The notes below the pieces were generated by a model. The model searched no databases, was not told the origin of the DNA, and saw only the letters and a program-made list of their open reading frames with translations. From ARS21 sp964615505 (GTDB lineage Archaea; Nanobdellota; Nanobdellia; UBA10117; ARS21): a DNA stretch of 12,504 nt. Below are positions 1 to 6,082 of this stretch, one piece after another (the first letter of the stretch is position 1; each line of letters begins with the position of its first letter). The translations under genes and the position numbers were made by a program. The stretch is from NCBI GenBank assembly GCA_964615505.1, contig CAZTOR010000010.1, positions 1 to 12,504 on the forward strand. Reading direction: 5' to 3'.

Positions 1-413
1 ATGACGCATCCGATTTAATTGTTGGAAGATTATCTAGCAAAGTTGCAAAAGATGTGTTATTAGGAAAGGAAATCGTGGTTGTAAATTGCGAAAATTCAAT
101 TTTAAGTGGTTCCAAAGAAGTTCTTATGGAAAAATTTGGAAATTTTAAAAATATAGGTAAACCTTTTCATGGACCATTCACTCCAAGAATGCCCGACCGA
201 ATGGTTAGACGTTCAATCAAAAGGATGCTTCCGCACAAAGCGACTCGAGGAAGAGAAGCACTTAAGAGAGTAATGTGTTATATCGGAGTACCAAAAGAAT
301 TTGAAGGTAAAGAATTACAAACAATTAAAGACGCGAATGTTGATAGATTAAAATCTTCAAAATATATGAAATTAGGAGATGTATCAAACTTAATTGGTAA
401 ATATGGCAAATAA
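1..413 (+). CDS. rpl13: Large ribosomal subunit protein uL13 (5' end outside window)
   Basis: Structural protein of the large ribosomal subunit. Reading in frame from base 3 gives DASDLIVGRLSSKVAKDVLL, which matches the conserved uL13 N-terminus (usual form: IDA-x-D-LI-x-GRLAS). The initiator and a few residues therefore lie upstream of the window; the GTG at 54 is internal, not the start. Other family marks are VNCENSILSG, the GPFTPRMPDRMVRR block and the RGREALKRVMCYIGVP block. About 136 residues are visible, close to the usual archaeal length of roughly 140-155. Its last 11 bases overlap the start of uS9, the usual archaeal order uL13-uS9-RpoN, so the three are probably one transcript. Identification is firm. 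Confidence 0.96.
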   Translation, partial: DASDLIVGRLSSKVAKDVLLGKEIVVVNCENSILSGSKEVLMEKFGNFKNIGKPFHGPFTPRMPDRMVRRSIKRMLPHKATRGREALKRVMCYIGVPKEFEGKELQTIKDANVDRLKSSKYMKLGDVSNLIGKYGK

Positions 414-807
414 AATTATAATTTCAACCGGTAAAAGAAAGCAAGCAATTGCTAGAGCTAATCTTAGATCCGGTAAGGGAAAAGTAAGTATCAACGGAAC
501 ACCTTTATCAGAATATGTACCTATGATGTTTAGACAAAAAATCCAAGAACCAATCTTAATTGCAGGAGACTTAGCAAATTCAGTAGATATTGATGTAAAT
601 ATTAGAGGAGGAGGACAATCTGGTCAAACAGACGCAGCTAGATTAGCGATTGCGAAAGGACTAATAGAATTTTCTGGTTCAGATGAATTAAAGAAAGCAT
701 ATCTTGGATATGATAGACATCTATTAGTTGCGGATGTTAGAAGAAACGAACCACACAAACCAAACAAATCTTCGCCAAGAGCCAAGAGACAAAAGTCCTA
801 CCGATAA
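403..807 (+). CDS. rps9: Small ribosomal subunit protein uS9
   Basis: Structural protein of the small ribosomal subunit; in the family the C-terminal tail reaches the P-site tRNA. I place the start at ATG 403, giving MANKIIISTGKRKQAIARA, which aligns with uS9 N-termini. An in-frame TTG at 394 would add only three residues (MVN) and is less likely. The conserved features are the S/TGKRK-AIARA start, the GGGQSGQ-DAARLAIAKGL block (about residues 69-87) and the universal C-terminal KSYR. Length is 134 residues, normal for archaea. The gene overlaps the uL13 stop by 11 bases and is followed after one base by rpoN, so translational coupling is likely. No Shine-Dalgarno-like sequence stands out. 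Confidence 0.96.
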   Translation: MANKIIISTGKRKQAIARANLRSGKGKVSINGTPLSEYVPMMFRQKIQEPILIAGDLANSVDIDVNIRGGGQSGQTDAARLAIAKGLIEFSGSDELKKAYLGYDRHLLVADVRRNEPHKPNKSSPRAKRQKSYR

Positions 808-808
808 A

Positions 809-1006
809 ATGATAATTCCTATTCGATGCTTTTCTTGCGGAAAACCTGTTGCTCATAAATGGGAGACTTTCAAAGAGAACGTAAGCAAAGGCGGAGACAT
901 AAAGAAAGAACTTGATAATGCAGGTCTTAAAAGACAATGTTGCAGAGCATTGTTTATGGGCCACGTTGACACAATCGATATAATTTCTAAGTATAGACGA
1001 GGATAG
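809..1006 (+). CDS. rpoN: DNA-directed RNA polymerase subunit Rpo10 (RpoN)
   Basis: Small zinc-binding assembly subunit of archaeal RNA polymerase, orthologue of eukaryotic Rpb10. The start is ATG 809, one base after the uS9 stop; the longer reading frame upstream only overlaps uS9. The protein is 65 residues, the usual size. It begins MIIPIRCFSCGK, with the first zinc pair at C7 and C10, and has the second pair at C44-C45 in RQCCRALF. Many homologues read CCRR here; this one has CCRA. All four zinc ligands are present, unlike the TFE homologue downstream. It closes the uL13-uS9-RpoN cluster; the often adjacent rpoK, eno and rps2 genes do not follow here. Confidence 0.96.
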   Translation: MIIPIRCFSCGKPVAHKWETFKENVSKGGDIKKELDNAGLKRQCCRALFMGHVDTIDIISKYRRG

Positions 1007-1015
1007 TTTTATTAA
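1002..1015 (+). promoter_or_regulatory. TATA-type promoter for the M50 protease gene
   Basis: The 14-mer GATAGTTTTATTAA begins inside the rpoN stop region and ends 21 bases before the protease ATG. Its TATA-like core (TTTTATTAA) is centred about 25 bases upstream of the ATG, the usual distance to an archaeal transcription start, predicting a leaderless mRNA. The identical 14-mer at the identical distance precedes the nitroreductase-like gene (7811-7824), which supports the call. Confidence 0.6.
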
Positions 1016-1036
1016 CACTGTCCTGTTTTTACATAC

Positions 1037-2164
1037 ATGGATATTAACACAATATCTGTTATTGCGTTTTATACTTTATTGGCAATTTTAATCTACAAAA
1101 ATAGAGATAAGGTTCAAAGACATGCTGGAATAATTTTCATGTATGAGACCACACGTGGAATTAAATTGATGGACAAACTTGCAAAATACAAGCGATTTTG
1201 GAAGGCCTGGTCATATTTAGGAATACCTATTGGTTATTTAGGAATGGGATTCATTTTCTATTTTTTATTTAATGCTTTTTTATTTCCGTCTCCTGAAGCA
1301 ACAGTATCTCCAATTCTTCCTGGAATAAAAATTCCAGGTTCAGATTTCTTCCTACCTTTCTGGCACGGAATAATTTCATTATTTTTACTATTAGTCATCC
1401 ATGAGGGCGCCCATGGAATTATTTCCCGAGTACACAATGTAAAAGTGGAATCTACAGGAGTGGGGATTTTAGCAATCTTACCTTTCGCATTTGTTAAACC
1501 TAATGAGAAACAAATCAAAAAACTGAATGTTTCTAAGCGAATTGCCATGTACGCAGCAGGACCATTTGCAAATATAACAACTGCAGCACTAGCATTAGGA
1601 TTACTATTATTTGGAGTAATGCCGTTATTAATTAGTTCTTACGACGTTATTGGTTTGAATGTGTTAGATGTTACCGAAGGATTCCCTGCAGATAAAGGCG
1701 GACTGGAAGTTGGATCGACAATAACTTTCATCGACGATATACCTATTACTGAAACAGACCTTGTTTATGAAGAATTATTATCAAAAATTCCGGGAGAGGA
1801 AATGATTCTAACTCTAGATTCCGGAGAGGGTCTAAATATGATTGCTATCGAGAATCCAAATGATCCTTCCGATGGACATTACGGATTTAGTTTCGAGGGT
1901 GTTCTTGAACAAAAAGAACATGCTTGGTACGCAGAATTATTATCTATTTTCAAAGATTTCCTTTACTTTTTCATAACATTAAGTTTAGGAGTCGGCTTAT
2001 TCAATTTACTTCCTCTGGGACCGCTTGACGGAGGTAAAATGATGAAAGATGGCCTAGTTTCTGTAACAAAACGAGAAAAATGGTCAAACAGAGTCTTTAT
2101 TTATCTTTCTCTACTTACCTTTTTGATGTTATTGGTCAGTATATTCCGGCCAATGATTGGATAA
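1037..2164 (+). CDS. Site-2-protease-type (M50) membrane metalloprotease with a PDZ-like domain
   Basis: Predicted intramembrane zinc protease of the S2P/RseP family, which cuts membrane proteins, often to release regulators. Length is 375 residues. An N-terminal membrane segment lies near residues 5-20 and a second at about 60-83. The catalytic helix (about 112-130) carries HEGAH at 122-126, the HExxH zinc motif. The conserved AAGPFAN is at 173-179. A PDZ-like domain follows at about 206-285, including the G-FPADKGGL segment near 215-223. The third zinc ligand is D331 in LDGG (330-333), followed by a final membrane span (about 352-369). All catalytic residues are present, so it should be active. 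It has its own promoter just after rpoN. Its substrate cannot be told from context. Confidence 0.9.
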   Translation: MDINTISVIAFYTLLAILIYKNRDKVQRHAGIIFMYETTRGIKLMDKLAKYKRFWKAWSYLGIPIGYLGMGFIFYFLFNAFLFPSPEATVSPILPGIKIPGSDFFLPFWHGIISLFLLLVIHEGAHGIISRVHNVKVESTGVGILAILPFAFVKPNEKQIKKLNVSKRIAMYAAGPFANITTAALALGLLLFGVMPLLISSYDVIGLNVLDVTEGFPADKGGLEVGSTITFIDDIPITETDLVYEELLSKIPGEEMILTLDSGEGLNMIAIENPNDPSDGHYGFSFEGVLEQKEHAWYAELLSIFKDFLYFFITLSLGVGLFNLLPLGPLDGGKMMKDGLVSVTKREKWSNRVFIYLSLLTFLMLLVSIFRPMIG

Positions 2165-2192
2165 CGCAAACCTTTATTTAATAGATTTGCGT
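2164..2192 (+). promoter_or_regulatory. Promoter of the TFE-like gene, flanked by an inverted repeat
   Basis: The arms ACGCAAA (2164-2170) and TTTGCGT (2186-2192) are a perfect 7-bp inverted repeat around a 15-base spacer containing the TATA-like TTTATTTAA (2173-2181). A third related word, CCGCAAA, lies at 2205-2211 directly before the ATG. The TATA-to-ATG distance of about 35 bases predicts a short leader of roughly 10 bases. The dyad may be an operator controlling access to the TATA box; it could also act as a weak hairpin ending the protease transcript. Confidence 0.5.
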
Positions 2193-2211
2193 ATAGGATA
2201 GTTACCGCAAA

Positions 2212-2838
2212 ATGCTTAATGCTAAAGAAATATTCAAGATTGTTGAAGACATGAACATTGAACTTGACGAACAAACTGTCGAAGTTCTGGGAATGTTGGC
2301 CAACATCGACATATTATCAGAAAATGAGATAGCTGAAAAGCTCGACGTCAAGATTAATGGTGCGCGAAAATCACTCTATAAACTCCACAACATCGGTTTT
2401 GTCGAATATACCAAGGAGCGAGACGAAGAAAAGAAGTGGTGGTATATTTACTTCTGGCACGTCAATCGCAAGCGTCTTTTGAATGTTTACCGAAAATTCA
2501 AAGAAAACCTTATTAAACAAAATAAGGACCAAATTCAGGCTGAGTCTGAATACGCTTTCGAATCCAAAAGCGGCGAAAAGTTCAAGTACGAAGAAGCTTT
2601 GAACAATGGATTTATTTCCCCCACTGATGGGAAACCTATTTCTGAAATTAACAATTTTGAGCTTATCCAGAATCTGGAAGCAGAAGTGCATGCGTTAAAC
2701 CGAAATATTGAAGAGATCGATGAGATGAAGAAAAAACTTGCTGAAATCGAAGCTGCAGCAAAAGCTGCTGAATCTTCCACATCGGAGTCACTAACAACTA
2801 AAAAGAAAGAAGTTGCAAAAGTAAAGTCTAAAAAATAA
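2212..2838 (+). CDS. tfe: TFE-alpha-like basal transcription factor with a cysteine-free zinc-ribbon region
   Basis: Homologue of archaeal TFE-alpha (eukaryotic TFIIE-alpha), which assists promoter opening with TBP, TFB and RNA polymerase. Residues 1-100 form the extended winged helix: helix-turn-helix around 36-62 and the typical aromatic stretch KKWWYIYFWHVN at 74-85. Residues 113-145 align with the TFE zinc ribbon (YAFESKSGEKFKYEEAL, then GFISPTDGKPI). The four positions normally held by cysteines, spaced CxxC-15-CxxC, are E117, S120, S136 and D139. Zinc binding by the usual site is therefore lost while the surrounding sequence is kept. A probable coiled coil (149-187) and a Ser/Lys-rich tail (188-208) make it longer than the common 170-180 residues. 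Codons ending in C (ATC, GAC, TTC, CGC) look more frequent than in neighbouring genes. The family call is strong; retention of full function is inferred. Confidence 0.85.
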   Translation: MLNAKEIFKIVEDMNIELDEQTVEVLGMLANIDILSENEIAEKLDVKINGARKSLYKLHNIGFVEYTKERDEEKKWWYIYFWHVNRKRLLNVYRKFKENLIKQNKDQIQAESEYAFESKSGEKFKYEEALNNGFISPTDGKPISEINNFELIQNLEAEVHALNRNIEEIDEMKKKLAEIEAAAKAAESSTSESLTTKKKEVAKVKSKK

Positions 2839-2845
2839 TATTTCT

Positions 2846-2851
2846 AAAAAA
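2846..2851 (-). terminator. Oligo-T terminator after tRNA-Gln
   Basis: On the minus strand, a run of six T residues starts five bases after the tRNA 3' end. Short T tracts are the usual archaeal termination signal. The tract lies in the convergent gap between the TFE-like gene and the tRNA. Confidence 0.45.
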
Positions 2852-2855
2852 TTAG

Positions 2856-2928
2856 TAGCCCTACCCGGATTCGAACCGGGGTCTCAGGATCCAAAGTCCC
2901 GAATGATTGACCGCTACACTATAGGGCT
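2856..2928 (-). tRNA. tRNA-Gln (anticodon UUG)
   Basis: Read on the minus strand, this folds as a full 73-base tRNA. The acceptor stem AGCCCTA pairs perfectly with TAGGGCT. The anticodon stem CGGGA/TCCTG encloses the loop CTTTGGA, so the anticodon is UUG (Gln). The variable loop is AGAC, and the T arm is CCCGG-TTCGAAT-CCGGG. The D arm (GTGTAGCGGTCAATCAT) matches archaeal tRNA-Gln. The discriminator is A73, the first pair is A1-U72, there is no intron, and CCA is not encoded, so it must be added after transcription. No glutaminyl-tRNA synthetase is seen; gatD and gatE downstream imply charging with Glu followed by amidation. The gene sits on the same strand just after elp3, whose product acts on U34, the first anticodon base here. 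Confidence 0.97.
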
Positions 2929-2950
2929 ATTGATAGACTGTCTATTGATT

Positions 2951-2959
2951 TATTTATAA
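2951..2959 (-). promoter_or_regulatory. TATA box of tRNA-Gln
   Basis: On the minus strand TTATAAATA is centred about 27 bases before the tRNA 5' end, so transcription should start within a few bases of the mature end. Between box and tRNA lies a short palindrome, ATAGAC (2933-2938) and GTCTAT (2940-2945). The promoter fills most of the 69-base gap after elp3, so the tRNA is probably transcribed independently. Confidence 0.6.
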
Positions 2960-2997
2960 GATTTATGTTTAGAAATGGATCTTACTTTTCAGTATTT

Positions 2998-4506
2998 TCA
3001 TAGTTTTTTCCACATATAATGATTCTTTAAAGAGTAACCATGAACGTTTTTATAATATTCTCTAACTCCAACTCCTGATATTACTAACATTTCTTTTCTA
3101 CCATTTTCCTTTGCGATTTCTTCAGCCCGTTTCAAAAGTTTTGCACCCCATCCTTTATGTTGAGTGTCAGTTCCTTCTTCACCAATTTCAGTGACTGAAC
3201 CATAAACGTGTAGCTCCCGAATCATACCTTCTTTCCTTTCGCCCAGTCTAAGTCTACAGAATCCGAGCAAAATATCTTTTTCAATATCCTCTGCACTAAT
3301 GAAGTATTCGTCACCACCGCTGGCTTGATACTTATCAACGACAATTTGGATATTCGTTGGGACGGCTTTAATACGCTTATAGACTTGTCCAGATTCCCTG
3401 AATCTTATTTCTTTAATTGGAGCTCTTTCTTTGATCAATTTGTCTTCAACCATCTCTCGAAGATTTCCTTTCTTCGGTCCAGCACCAATATATTGTGCAG
3501 GAATATCTCGTTGAACTCTCATCAATCGTGTCCATTTTGGTGATTTTTTGTAAGCATATTCGATAACTTTTTGATAATATTCTTCATCTCTTGGTTCATA
3601 TTCACCGGCTTTCCATTGATCATATAATTCAGTATCAGGCATAACTAACGTAGGATATATTTTGAACATATCTGGCTTGAAATCTTCGTCTTCAAAAATA
3701 ATATCAATTGCTTTTAAGTCTCTTTCCAGGTCCGATTTTGGTAATCCTGGCATCATGTGATATAGTATTTTAAATCCTGCTTCTTTCAAAATTTTTACTG
3801 CTTCTTTAAATTGATCAACACTATGTCCTCTATTTACTGCATCAAGGACATCGTCATAAGGTGCTTGAAGACCCATCTCTATTCGAGTACATCCTAGTTC
3901 CAAGAATTTATCTGTGAAAATCCAGTCCGGACGAGTTTCAATTGTTAGACCGATACATCGGTGTTCTGTAGTCTCATTTATTTCTTTAGCTTTTTCCAGA
4001 GTATCTGAAATATTTCCATTAAATCCATCAAAAGCTCGCTTAACAAATTCTTTTTGGTATTCCCAAGGGTAAGAAGGGAACGTTCCACCTTGAATTATTA
4101 GTTCATTTTTGTCAGTAATGTGTCCAGTATTGGCTAAAGATTTCAGTCTTTCAGACACAGTTTTATATGAATCAAAATTATTTCTAATTGAACGCATTGT
4201 GGAAGGTTCAAATCCAGTATAACTTTTTGGTGCGTTTTTACCTTCTGGACAGAAAGTACATCTTGCAGGACATCCATTAGGTTTAGGCATAATTGCAATT
4301 ATAGAAACTCCTGCCAAGTTTCGAGTAGGTTTGGTATTTAGAACGAATCTTAATTTTTCCTTATCTTTATCGGAACAACTATTCCAAATTTCCGAATTCA
4401 GCGGCATTTTTGTTTTATTTTCTCGAGCCCACTTCCTCTTAATCAATTCAGTCTTCTTTTTAGTTAATTTATCTTCTTTTAGAAGATCATTTACTAGTGA
4501 TTGCAT
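2998..4506 (-). CDS. elp3: Elp3-type tRNA U34 carboxymethyltransferase (radical SAM + GNAT)
   Basis: Homologue of the Elongator catalytic subunit. Stand-alone archaeal Elp3 uses S-adenosylmethionine radical chemistry and acetyl-CoA to start carboxymethyl modification of wobble U34 in tRNAs. The protein is 502 residues. The radical SAM domain spans about residues 60-340, with the 4Fe-4S cysteines C79, C83 and C86 in CPARCTFCPEG. IIQGGTFPSYP, IETRPDW and RIEMGLQ are further Elp3 signatures. The GNAT acetyl-CoA domain occupies about 380-502, with QHKGWGAKLL at 449-458 and the active-site-type GVREYY at 480-485. All key residues are present. The start is ATG 4506, with a TATA-like box about 25 bases upstream. 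The neighbours are a TrmB-like regulator upstream and, directly downstream, tRNA-Gln(UUG), a plausible substrate. Confidence 0.95.
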   Translation of the reverse strand: MQSLVNDLLKEDKLTKKKTELIKRKWARENKTKMPLNSEIWNSCSDKDKEKLRFVLNTKPTRNLAGVSIIAIMPKPNGCPARCTFCPEGKNAPKSYTGFEPSTMRSIRNNFDSYKTVSERLKSLANTGHITDKNELIIQGGTFPSYPWEYQKEFVKRAFDGFNGNISDTLEKAKEINETTEHRCIGLTIETRPDWIFTDKFLELGCTRIEMGLQAPYDDVLDAVNRGHSVDQFKEAVKILKEAGFKILYHMMPGLPKSDLERDLKAIDIIFEDEDFKPDMFKIYPTLVMPDTELYDQWKAGEYEPRDEEYYQKVIEYAYKKSPKWTRLMRVQRDIPAQYIGAGPKKGNLREMVEDKLIKERAPIKEIRFRESGQVYKRIKAVPTNIQIVVDKYQASGGDEYFISAEDIEKDILLGFCRLRLGERKEGMIRELHVYGSVTEIGEEGTDTQHKGWGAKLLKRAEEIAKENGRKEMLVISGVGVREYYKNVHGYSLKNHYMWKKL

Positions 4507-4526
4507 AGCTAGCTTCCTGGATTTTT

Positions 4527-4535
4527 GTTTAAAAA
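4527..4535 (-). promoter_or_regulatory. TATA-like box of elp3
   Basis: On the minus strand TTTTTAAAC is centred 25 bases before the elp3 ATG, between the TrmB gene stop and elp3. It suggests a leaderless elp3 mRNA even though the upstream gene on the same strand ends only 43 bases away. Read-through from that gene remains possible. Confidence 0.45.
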
Positions 4536-4549
4536 TTCTTCGAATAAAC

Positions 4550-5380
4550 TTATTCTTCAGGTTCTAAAACAGGAGAATCTTCAGGTGATTTCGCCTCAAC
4601 GTCCCATGATTGATTAAACATTTTAGACATTGCATTACAAAAGAAAGACGAATTAACCCAGAAACCCATATCATAAGAAGGATGAATCTTTTTATCGTCT
4701 GCAAGCATAAACACGACTTGCTTTTTATCAACAATCATAAATCTTGCTGCAATTGATGGATCATTTTTAACTTCTAATAACTCAGAATCATTAGAAAAAC
4801 CTTCAGGTTCTCCATTTGGAACTATTATTCTGATCTTTACTCCTCTAAGCATGGCCTTTTCAATCAAAGGTTTTAATGTCCGTGTCTTTCTTAATAAACC
4901 ATCTTCACTAGTTACTAATTCAATGGATTCTTTCGCATTTTTTATTAGCATAGATAATTGATCATAAATGTTGTGTCTACCTTTCAAAGCTCCTGAGAAG
5001 TCAGTAACTTGCATTGGTTCTATACCGTGTTCATAAAGTTTCATCAATTCTGAAATCATTTCAGAATTTCTTAAAGTATCTACTCTTTCAGAATGTGTTT
5101 TCAAATCAGTTTCAATTTTTTTCTGAACTCTATCTAAAACCTCGGTAGGAGGTAGAGCCATATATTTAATTGGTTTCTCTGGTTTTACTACAACAAAACC
5201 CTTTCTTTCAAGACTTTCTAGAACATCATAAGTTCGAGACCGGGGAACGTCAGCAATATCACTCAACTCTCCTGCAGTAGATATACCTCGAGAAAGAATT
5301 GCAGCCCATAATTTAACCTCATACAAATTTAAACTAAAACTTTGTCTCAGCCGGTTCAGGAAGTCTTCATTAATCAACAT
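4550..5380 (-). CDS. TrmB-family transcriptional regulator with PLD-like C-terminal domain
   Basis: DNA-binding regulator of 276 residues. The N-terminal TrmB-type winged helix spans about residues 12-76; the recognition helix VPRSRTYDVLESLERKG (45-61) is highly typical, followed by the wing KPEKPIKYMALPP. A helical linker that is probably a dimerising coiled coil covers about 79-117. The remainder (about 120-260) resembles the phospholipase-D-like domain found in many archaeal TrmB relatives (AKESIELVTSEDG, then GVKIRIIVPNG and AARFMIVDKKQVVF). No HxK catalytic motif is visible, so it is likely a sensor rather than an enzyme. The tail is acidic. A strong dyad at its own predicted transcription start (5391-5411) suggests self-control. 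The effector is unknown; sugar sensing, known for some TrmB members, should not be assumed. Confidence 0.85.
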   Translation of the reverse strand: MLINEDFLNRLRQSFSLNLYEVKLWAAILSRGISTAGELSDIADVPRSRTYDVLESLERKGFVVVKPEKPIKYMALPPTEVLDRVQKKIETDLKTHSERVDTLRNSEMISELMKLYEHGIEPMQVTDFSGALKGRHNIYDQLSMLIKNAKESIELVTSEDGLLRKTRTLKPLIEKAMLRGVKIRIIVPNGEPEGFSNDSELLEVKNDPSIAARFMIVDKKQVVFMLADDKKIHPSYDMGFWVNSSFFCNAMSKMFNQSWDVEAKSPEDSPVLEPEE

Positions 5381-5390
5381 TTTTTAACTA

Positions 5391-5411
5391 ACTAATGGTA
5401 AACCCATTAGT
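5391..5411 (-). promoter_or_regulatory. Operator-like inverted repeat before the TrmB gene
   Basis: Perfect 8-bp arms, ACTAATGG (5391-5398) and CCATTAGT (5404-5411), are separated by 5 bases. The dyad begins 10 bases upstream of the TrmB ATG and lies just downstream of the start site predicted from the TATA box at 5436-5444. That position would let a bound repressor block transcription. A hairpin in the mRNA leader is the alternative. Confidence 0.55.
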
Positions 5412-5435
5412 CTTTGATGAGTAATGCTAATTTTT

Positions 5436-5444
5436 CTTTATAAT
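5436..5444 (-). promoter_or_regulatory. TATA-like box of the TrmB gene
   Basis: On the minus strand ATTATAAAG is centred about 60 bases before the ATG. It predicts a start near 5414 and a leader of about 35 bases, longer than for most genes in this window. The leader contains the dyad at 5391-5411. Confidence 0.45.
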
Positions 5445-5461
5445 CATTTCTTCGATAGATG

Positions 5462-5971
5462 TTATATCTCAGCAAGAGTTTTACTTTTAACAAACCCAGC
5501 GTTTTTCATTTCAATAAATTGAGAATTTGAGAATAGAACAATTTTAATTTCATCATCTAATTGTTTTTTCAAAGATTCAATCTCCTTTTTTTCAGTTAAA
5601 GAGCTTACTACAATTATCTTATTTTCATTATTCTTTTCATGGTAAATTCGTGGTTCTAAACCATGTATTTTATGAAGTTTTTCTTTCACAATTTCTGCAG
5701 GCTTATGAACAGAATCCATGAAGATATCTTTAATTAATCCAAAATTTTCAGCATTTCTATTCAATTCATAAAATTCAATTTTTTCTTTACCATCTTTATA
5801 AACAATACCAATATTCTTTAATTTCTGCACAATTCGATAAGTTGTTGCTAAACTAACTCCTGATTCTCGAGATAAGTCTCTCAAATAAAATCTACCTCGT
5901 TTAGTTATCAAAATTTTGATAACTTGAACAGTTTTAATATCAAATATTTTTCCAAGGAGCTCTGTTTTCAT
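5462..5971 (-). CDS. Small winged-helix transcriptional regulator (unassigned)
   Basis: Protein of 169 residues that I can place only by domain. Residues 1-70 form a winged helix: RGRFYLRDLSRESGVS (25-40) leads into a recognition helix LATTYRIVQKLKN (41-53), then a short wing (KDGKEKIEFYEL). Residues 105-169 look like an alpha/beta domain (NKIIVVSSL, EIKIVLFSNSQFIEMKNAG). This faintly recalls the C-terminal part of archaeal regulators that join a winged helix to a degenerate minimal nucleotidyltransferase domain, but no nucleotidyltransferase motif (GSxxxG) is seen. The upstream gap is rich in repeats (two copies of GTTCTATAAA and several TGAAACA), as expected of a self-controlled regulator. 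Two TGAAACA copies also precede ftsZ. Specific function is unknown. Confidence 0.75.
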   Translation of the reverse strand: MKTELLGKIFDIKTVQVIKILITKRGRFYLRDLSRESGVSLATTYRIVQKLKNIGIVYKDGKEKIEFYELNRNAENFGLIKDIFMDSVHKPAEIVKEKLHKIHGLEPRIYHEKNNENKIIVVSSLTEKKEIESLKKQLDDEIKIVLFSNSQFIEMKNAGFVKSKTLAEI

Positions 5972-5999
5972 GTTCTATAAATGGAACAGTTCTATAAAA
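5972..5999 (-). promoter_or_regulatory. Promoter of the small regulator with repeated GTTCTATAAA
   Basis: GTTCTATAAA occurs twice in direct repeat (5972-5981 and 5989-5998). The distal copy overlaps a TATA-like box on the minus strand (CTTTTATAGAAC) centred about 25 bases before the ATG. The proximal copy is half of an imperfect palindrome, GTTCTATAAATGGAAC (5972-5987), touching the start codon. The layout suits a repressor site that overlaps the transcription start. Confidence 0.5.
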
Positions 6000-6011
6000 G
6001 AGTTTTGAAAA

Positions 6012-6077
6012 AGAAACATGATTTTGTTTATGAAACATATAAATGAAACACAGTTCAGAAAGTAAAACTATGTTTCA
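6012..6077. repeat. Cluster of TGAAACA elements
   Basis: The gap between DNA ligase and the small regulator holds TGAAACA at 6031-6037 and 6044-6050, its reverse complement TGTTTCA at 6071-6077, and a variant AGAAACA at 6012-6018. The first exact copy extends to TGAAACATATA, an 11-mer repeated exactly at 8544-8554 upstream of ftsZ. These are candidate binding sites for a regulator. Confidence 0.5.
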
Positions 6078-6082
6078 AAAAA
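6077..6082 (-). terminator. Oligo-T tract after DNA ligase
   Basis: On the minus strand, a run of six T residues directly follows the ligase stop codon, a typical archaeal terminator. It touches the TGTTTCA copy at 6071-6077. Confidence 0.4.

Noticed and set aside
54..56. GTG as the start of uL13
   Set aside because: Conserved uL13 residues continue upstream in the same frame to base 3, so the true start is outside the window.
394..396. TTG as the start of uS9
   Set aside because: ATG 403 fits the family N-terminus, and ATG is preferred by every other gene here whose start lies in the window.
737..1018. 93-residue minus-strand open frame
   Set aside because: It lies opposite uS9 and rpoN, both certain genes, and has no recognisable protein features.
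4507..4514. 8-bp palindrome AGCTAGCT beside the elp3 start codon
   Set aside because: It is short and perfect palindromes of this size are expected by chance; no second copy in another promoter was noticed.
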